Part shown: positions 13,143-17,070 of the stretch, piece by piece
How positions within the stretch are numbered: position 1 is the first letter of the stretch
Layout: the number at the start of each line of letters is the position of its first letter
Assembly: GCA_049965815.1 (NCBI GenBank)
Contig: JBMFVV010000022.1
Span: forward strand, 1-17,070
Length of the DNA: 17,070 nucleotides
Direction of reading: 5' to 3'
Source: GCA-001856825 sp049965815
GTDB lineage: Archaea > Thermoplasmatota > Thermoplasmata > Thermoplasmatales > GCA-001856825
The notes under the pieces: generated by a model
Seen by the model: the letters and a program-made list of their open reading frames with translations, nothing else
Databases searched by the model: none
What the model was told of the DNA's origin: nothing
Translations under genes and position numbers: made by a program

Positions 13143-15185
13143 CTAAAGACCGTGAGTTACTTGCTTTTCAACAAGTTTCTTTGCTTCCTTAATTATGCTT
13201 TCGGATATCCTTTCTCCAAATCCTTGAATTCTTTCGAGATCCTTAGTAGTGGAATTTGCAATCTTTTCCAGATTGAATCCATTAACCATTAGTCTCCTAG
13301 CTCTCACTCTACCAACGTTCGGAAGGAAAACCAGGGGAATGAGGTCCTGTTGAATCCCATTTGATATCCGATAGTTAAGAACCCTCAGTTCAGTCCTTCC
13401 AAGGTTAAGTGCTCTGGAGATTTCATATAATGAACGGGAGAGCCAGTCAGCTATTTCAACCCTGTTCCTCAAGTCTGCAGGCCATATATGGTACTTCTCA
13501 ATGATCGCATCCTCTGGGAGCTCATCGATCCAGTCTGCCAAAATCATTGCAACTTTCATCTGCTCAGGTTCGGAATGGAATGGCAGATTGGAATTGGGCA
13601 CGTAGGGAATGGATTCGTTATCTGAAACATAAAGCTGTGGCATATCTGGAGTTGAACATATTCCAAGAAGTATATCGTCTATGTTCTGCAGCGGGACGGT
13701 ATTCCTTAAAATAACTCCAGTCAATGGATCTATGTAGAGTTCAGAGACCTTTCTTCCAAATGGAGTTGGCCTGAAGGAATCCGTTCCCTTGATCATATTA
13801 TTTTCTTTCAGGAAATCTATGCTTCCTGCAATCCACTTGTCCAGTTGCCGGCCCTCATGGAATGCTAACGTAGTGGAGAAAAATTTATTGAGGGATTCAA
13901 GGTCTTTGCTCATACCGGATGAGATCAGGCCAAGGACGTGCATTCTGATCTTGCTCTCGTTAATCATTGATGTTATGCTCTCAAGCTCTCCATTTATGTA
14001 AGTTGAAAACACATCCTGAAGTCTGTTCTTGGACGTGTAGATGTATCCATTTCCAAGCCTGTCATACTTGACTCTACCGGCCCTACCTAACATCTGCTGA
14101 ACTTCTAAGTTCGGAATCATGACGGATGAAAACCCATCGTACCTGAAAATGTCCTTTATAATTACAGACCTTGCAGGGAGGTTTAACCCTGCAGCTAGTG
14201 TGGTTGTAGCCACAATTACCTTCAGTTTTCTCTCTCTGAATAAACGTTCAACTAGTCTTCTCTGTTCCGAAAGCATTCCAGCGTGGTGATAACCAACACC
14301 TTTCTTTAAAACTGGAAGAAGCTTGTCATATCCGGGTGAATCGGAATCATAGTTGATTTTTTCAAGTTCGCTTCTATCTTTCTGAGTAAGCTTTGCATCA
14401 ACAAATTTGCTCAATCTTTCAGCCGTACTTTCAGCTGATTTTCTTGATCTCACAAATATCAGCGTCTGTCCTGAATTTTCAAGAGAGTCCGTTACAAAAT
14501 CCTCGAAATTATCTATGTCAGATACAAAAAGGCCGTCCTCGTCGATTATGGAATCAGACGTAGCGACAAACTTCCGAAGTGGTACAGGTCTGAAATCACT
14601 TGTCACTTCAGTGGAATTTAACCACATAGCGATGTCACTCACGTTTTTAACTGTGGCTGACATGGCTATAAATTGCGCACCTTCCACAAGAAACCTAATC
14701 TTTGAAATAACGATCTCAAGGGTACTTCCCCTAGATTCATCGATTATGTTATGTATTTCATCGAAGACCACGAATCCTAAGTTGTCGAATACGGACGGAT
14801 TGTTCCTAAGAAGTGAGTCCACCTTTTCTGAAGTTGAGATTACTACGTTGTAGTTTTTCAAGTAGTCAGATGGCCTGTCATAGTCACCGGTGCTGATGCC
14901 CACTTTCAGGCCAAGATCAGTGAAAAATTTTAGGTCTTCATATTTCTCCTCAGCAAGAGCACGTAGTGGTACAACATACAATGAACGGAGACCCATTTTC
15001 CAGGCCCTCAGCATACCATAGTAAGCAACTACAGTCTTTCCCGAGGAGGTGGGTGTGGCCAAAAGGAGAGATTCTCCCTTGGATAGAATCTTCATTCCTT
15101 GGATTTGCAGAGGGTAGAGTCTCTCTATCCCCTCCTTTTCCAAGTACTTGATAAATTCAGCTGGTGCTGGAAACTCTAGATCCAA
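13143..15185 (-). CDS. hel308: Hel308-type Ski2-like DNA helicase
   Basis: A 680-residue superfamily 2 helicase. Visible are the Q-motif glutamine (Q27), Walker A TPTSSGKT at 44-51, the DEIH box at 142-145, SAT at 176-178, TLIFVRSRKSAE, ATTTLAAGLNLPAR and QMLGRAGR. After the winged-helix and ratchet domains comes a C-terminal helix-hairpin-helix region (LPNVGRVRARRL, then IQGFGERISESI). Hel308/Hjm unwinds lagging strands at stalled replication forks and acts in recombination repair. Length is typical. The start is TTG, three bases after the serS stop, with GAGGTAATC at the end of serS as ribosome-binding site; the MDLEFPAPAEF opening aligns with the normal family N-terminus. It is cotranscribed with serS. 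Confidence 0.95.
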   Translation of the reverse strand: MDLEFPAPAEFIKYLEKEGIERLYPLQIQGMKILSKGESLLLATPTSSGKTVVAYYGMLRAWKMGLRSLYVVPLRALAEEKYEDLKFFTDLGLKVGISTGDYDRPSDYLKNYNVVISTSEKVDSLLRNNPSVFDNLGFVVFDEIHNIIDESRGSTLEIVISKIRFLVEGAQFIAMSATVKNVSDIAMWLNSTEVTSDFRPVPLRKFVATSDSIIDEDGLFVSDIDNFEDFVTDSLENSGQTLIFVRSRKSAESTAERLSKFVDAKLTQKDRSELEKINYDSDSPGYDKLLPVLKKGVGYHHAGMLSEQRRLVERLFRERKLKVIVATTTLAAGLNLPARSVIIKDIFRYDGFSSVMIPNLEVQQMLGRAGRVKYDRLGNGYIYTSKNRLQDVFSTYINGELESITSMINESKIRMHVLGLISSGMSKDLESLNKFFSTTLAFHEGRQLDKWIAGSIDFLKENNMIKGTDSFRPTPFGRKVSELYIDPLTGVILRNTVPLQNIDDILLGICSTPDMPQLYVSDNESIPYVPNSNLPFHSEPEQMKVAMILADWIDELPEDAIIEKYHIWPADLRNRVEIADWLSRSLYEISRALNLGRTELRVLNYRISNGIQQDLIPLVFLPNVGRVRARRLMVNGFNLEKIANSTTKDLERIQGFGERISESIIKEAKKLVEKQVTHGL

Positions 15186-15188
15186 AGC

Positions 15189-16508
15189 CTAGATTACCTC
15201 TTTCCCCATTGAATCCCTAAGAACCTTCGGGATTACTATCGTACCGTCCTCAAGTTGGTAATTCTCCACTATTGCGACCAGTGTCCTGGTAGTTGCTATA
15301 AGGGTTGAATTTAGGGTGTGTACGAATGCATTTCCTTCCTTTTTCCTATATCTTACCTTAAGCCTTCTTGCCTGGTAGTCAAGGACGTTAGATGCACTGA
15401 CTACTTCCCTGAATTGGGCCTGTGCGGGATACCAGGCCTCTATGTCAAACTTCCTGCTGGCGACATTACCCAGGTCACCAGTTGCGATATCAACAACTCT
15501 AAATGGTATCTCCAGAGACCGATAGAAATCCTTTGCATTTTCCAGGAGCTTTTGGTGATATCTCTTCGAATCATCGGGTTTTACATAAGCAAATTGCTCT
15601 ATCTTGTTGAACTGATGAACTCTGAATATCCCCTTTGTATCTTTGCCATGAGCTCCGGCTTCTTTCCTGAAACAGGGTGAAATACCTGCGTATAGTAATG
15701 GGAGAGTTGATTCCTCAAGTATAGAGTTGGAATGGTATGCCGCAATCGGGTGTTCAGACGTTGCAATGAGGTAGAGATCCTCACCTTCCACCTTGTAAAG
15801 TGTATCTTCAAAAGCAGTGAAATCTGTTGCACCGTCGGTAGCTTCCCGGTTAAGCATGAAAGGAGGCTCCATCAGAGTGAAACCACGCTTCTGAAGAAAT
15901 TTAAGGGCATAATGTTCAAGTGTCGATTCTAAGAGAACCAAGTCACCTAAGAGGTAGTAGAATCTCGCTCCGGAGACAGCAGCCGCACTCTCGAGGTTTG
16001 CCAGATTCCTCTTGACAAGTAAATCCACGTGACTTTGTGGCTTGAATTTTGAGATTTCATATTCCATTCTATTTTTGCTCTGTGCCAAGAAACTGTCAAC
16101 ATCCTCGCTGAAAACCATCGCTTTACCGTCAAAATAAGTGGGTAAATTGCCTGATTCATCCTTAGCCACAGGAGCATCAGTATCCACAATATTAGGGATC
16201 CTCCTGAGTATAATGTCTCTCTTTTCTTCGGTTTCTCTCAGGCTGATTTCGTACTGTTGTATGTTTCTGTCAACCTCAGTAGCCTTCACCTTCACTTCAT
16301 CTGGATTCTCTCCATTCCTGATCTTGATTCCTATCTCTCTGACAAGCCTATTTTTCTCTGCCTTCAGGTCGTTGGACTTCTTTAGAAGGTCTCTCCAATC
16401 AGAATCTAACCTAATTGCTTCCCGTATGATTTCATCATCCTGAAATCTCCTTTTCTGACTGTCGAATAGGACCTCTGGATTCTTTCTTAGGACGTTAACG
16501 TCTATCAC
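15189..16508 (-). CDS. serS: Seryl-tRNA synthetase (canonical class II type)
   Basis: A 439-residue enzyme. The N-terminal tRNA-binding coiled coil covers about 30-110. The catalytic domain shows TSEHPIAAYHSN, motif 2 FRKEAGAHGKDTKGIFRVHQF, SNVLDYQARR and motif 3 LNSTLIATTRTLVAIVENYQ. This is the common form seen in most archaea, not the rare zinc-dependent methanogen form. It charges tRNA-Ser (and tRNA-Sec where present). The start is GTG, with an AT-rich TATA-like element 27 nt upstream and no Shine-Dalgarno sequence; an ATG 19 nt further upstream is out of frame. It is the first gene of a serS-hel308 operon. Confidence 0.96.
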   Translation of the reverse strand: MIDVNVLRKNPEVLFDSQKRRFQDDEIIREAIRLDSDWRDLLKKSNDLKAEKNRLVREIGIKIRNGENPDEVKVKATEVDRNIQQYEISLRETEEKRDIILRRIPNIVDTDAPVAKDESGNLPTYFDGKAMVFSEDVDSFLAQSKNRMEYEISKFKPQSHVDLLVKRNLANLESAAAVSGARFYYLLGDLVLLESTLEHYALKFLQKRGFTLMEPPFMLNREATDGATDFTAFEDTLYKVEGEDLYLIATSEHPIAAYHSNSILEESTLPLLYAGISPCFRKEAGAHGKDTKGIFRVHQFNKIEQFAYVKPDDSKRYHQKLLENAKDFYRSLEIPFRVVDIATGDLGNVASRKFDIEAWYPAQAQFREVVSASNVLDYQARRLKVRYRKKEGNAFVHTLNSTLIATTRTLVAIVENYQLEDGTIVIPKVLRDSMGKEVI

Positions 16509-16530
16509 AGATTAGGAACGAGTTCATTCT

Positions 16531-16540
16531 AATTAATTTT
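16531..16540 (-). promoter_or_regulatory. TATA-like element of serS-hel308
   Basis: AAAATTAATT on the minus strand is centred about 27 nt before the GTG at 16508. It is less canonical than the other promoters here but correctly placed for a leaderless transcript. Confidence 0.45.
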
Positions 16541-16670
16541 GTTTGAATATTTCAGATCGGCTGTTGATTCAATCTCCCTTCGATTTATCCTGAACTCCTA
16601 ATTTTTTAGTAACAATGTAGTGTGATTTCACAGGTTTTTCTCCATTCCATCCTGGTTCCATTGGGGAAAT

Positions 16671-16681
16671 GTTTATCTTTA
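16671..16681 (+). promoter_or_regulatory. Possible TATA element of the transposase gene
   Basis: GTTTATCTTTA is centred about 30 nt before the ATG at 16705. It is plausible but not distinctive in this AT-rich stretch. Confidence 0.35.
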
Positions 16682-16682
16682 T

Positions 16683-16707
16683 CATTGTTATTATTATAAT
16701 AACAATG
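16683..16707. repeat. Perfect 25-bp palindrome ending in the transposase start codon
   Basis: CATTGTTATTAT (16683-16694) and ATAATAACAATG (16696-16707) are perfect reverse complements around a single T. The last three bases are the ATG of the following gene. TAACAATG from the right arm also recurs at 16610-16617. It may be an operator, or a hairpin in the mRNA that hides the start codon. Confidence 0.8.
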
Positions 16708-17070
16708 ACTTACATCGTGAGACAGAAGATCAACGGGAAGATATACGCATACGAGGCGAAGGGGGAATGGGACCCCGTGAGGAAGAACTCCAGGCAGAAG
16801 AGGACGTACATAGGAAGGATAGACGAAAACGGCAGCATCATACCTAAGGGTAGGGCAGAAGCGATCACAAGGGTGGAGGGTGCCTATGATTTCGGTGATG
16901 TGTTCCTTGTCCTGAGGGTGGCAAAGGACCTCAAGCTGGATGGTATACTCTCAGTCCTCTTCAAGAGGGACTCCCAGAGAGTTCTCCTCCTTGCAGCGAG
17001 CAGGTTGATCATGCCCGGTGCAATGAGACTGGTGAATCCATGGCTGTCAAGGACGTACCTGGACGTCCAG
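16705..17070 (+). CDS. Probable insertion-sequence transposase, N-terminal fragment (cut by window end)
   Basis: An open frame of 122 codons that continues past the right edge. The opening (YIVRQKINGKIYAYEAKGEWD, then RQKRTYIGRIDENGSIIPK) has the Y-E-x(n)-W-D...R...YIG-x-ID pattern I associate with N-termini of IS4/IS1634-like DDE transposases. DFGDVFLVLRVAKDLKLDGIL followed by a helical RVLLLAASRLIMPGAMRLVNPWL fits the next region of such proteins. The catalytic DDE residues would lie beyond the window. The coding sequence is visibly richer in G and C, with more G/C-ending codons, than serS and the other genes, which suits a mobile element. Family placement is from memory of motifs, so it is moderate. 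Confidence 0.72.
   Translation, partial: MTYIVRQKINGKIYAYEAKGEWDPVRKNSRQKRTYIGRIDENGSIIPKGRAEAITRVEGAYDFGDVFLVLRVAKDLKLDGILSVLFKRDSQRVLLLAASRLIMPGAMRLVNPWLSRTYLDVQ

Noticed and set aside
13084..13146. 20-codon plus-strand frame between nfo and hel308
   Set aside because: It has an upstream AT-rich stretch and a stop overlapping that of hel308, but it is too short and without recognisable sequence or a good ribosome-binding site.
14407..14853. 148-codon frame antisense to hel308
   Set aside because: Shadow of the helicase core; serine- and leucine-rich with no family features.
15189..16508. SNVLDYQARR in serS in place of the SNCTD form of some archaeal enzymes, considered as an active-site change
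   Set aside because: A valine at this position also occurs in bacterial seryl-tRNA synthetases as I recall them, so it is ordinary variation.

Overview
The window looks like a chromosomal segment of a euryarchaeon of the Thermoplasmata/Thermoplasmatales type. The evidence is archaeal information-processing genes (aIF1A, RIO1 kinase, Krr1/Dim2-like KH protein, stand-alone Elp3, Hel308), a split archaeal GMP synthetase, a fused gamma-alpha 2-oxoacid:ferredoxin oxidoreductase, TATA-box promoters placed for leaderless mRNAs, and a heavily sequon-rich surface protein. The genus is not certain. Base composition is moderate (roughly low-to-mid 40s % GC by eye), except for a more GC-rich transposase fragment at the right edge.

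Left part (1-4111): a DUF99 gene (+) runs tail to tail into a minus-strand operon read as aIF1A, then RIO1, then the KH protein. This is a small-subunit maturation and translation-initiation cluster whose coding regions overlap. A divergent promoter region separates it from elp3 (+), a tRNA wobble-uridine modification enzyme. Middle-left (4133-5759): a tiny three-helix membrane protein sits directly before a double winged-helix regulator (+). That regulator abuts, with no spacer, a convergent gene for a secreted, C-terminally anchored, glycosylation-sequon-rich protein (-).

Middle (5810-9091, minus strand): a leaderless-type promoter at about 9115 drives a four-gene run: a stand-alone Lrp/AsnC ligand-binding (RAM) domain protein, a three-helix membrane protein, the ATP-pyrophosphatase subunit of GMP synthetase, and a PIN-ATPase-KH protein of the PINA type. 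Divergent from it (9289-12960, +) is korA-korB-nfo, with an 11-nt and then a 4-nt overlap. It couples an oxygen-sensitive ferredoxin-linked oxidoreductase to the AP endonuclease IV gene.

Right part (13143-16508, minus): serS followed 3 nt later by hel308, which begins at TTG. At 16705 a gene that looks like the N-terminus of an insertion-sequence transposase begins inside a perfect 25-bp palindrome and runs off the window.

No stretch of more than 300 bases lacks a gene. The larger intergenic regions (1-212, 2349-2497, 9092-9288, 12961-13142, 16509-16704) hold promoters or small inverted repeats. I saw no tRNA, rRNA or CRISPR. Most of the window is conserved housekeeping content. I do not see a clear new defence or biosynthetic system. 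The most uncharacterised pieces are the membrane-protein/double-wHTH pair with its surface-protein neighbour, the RAM/membrane-protein pair heading the guaAB-PINA operon, and the palindrome at the transposase start.
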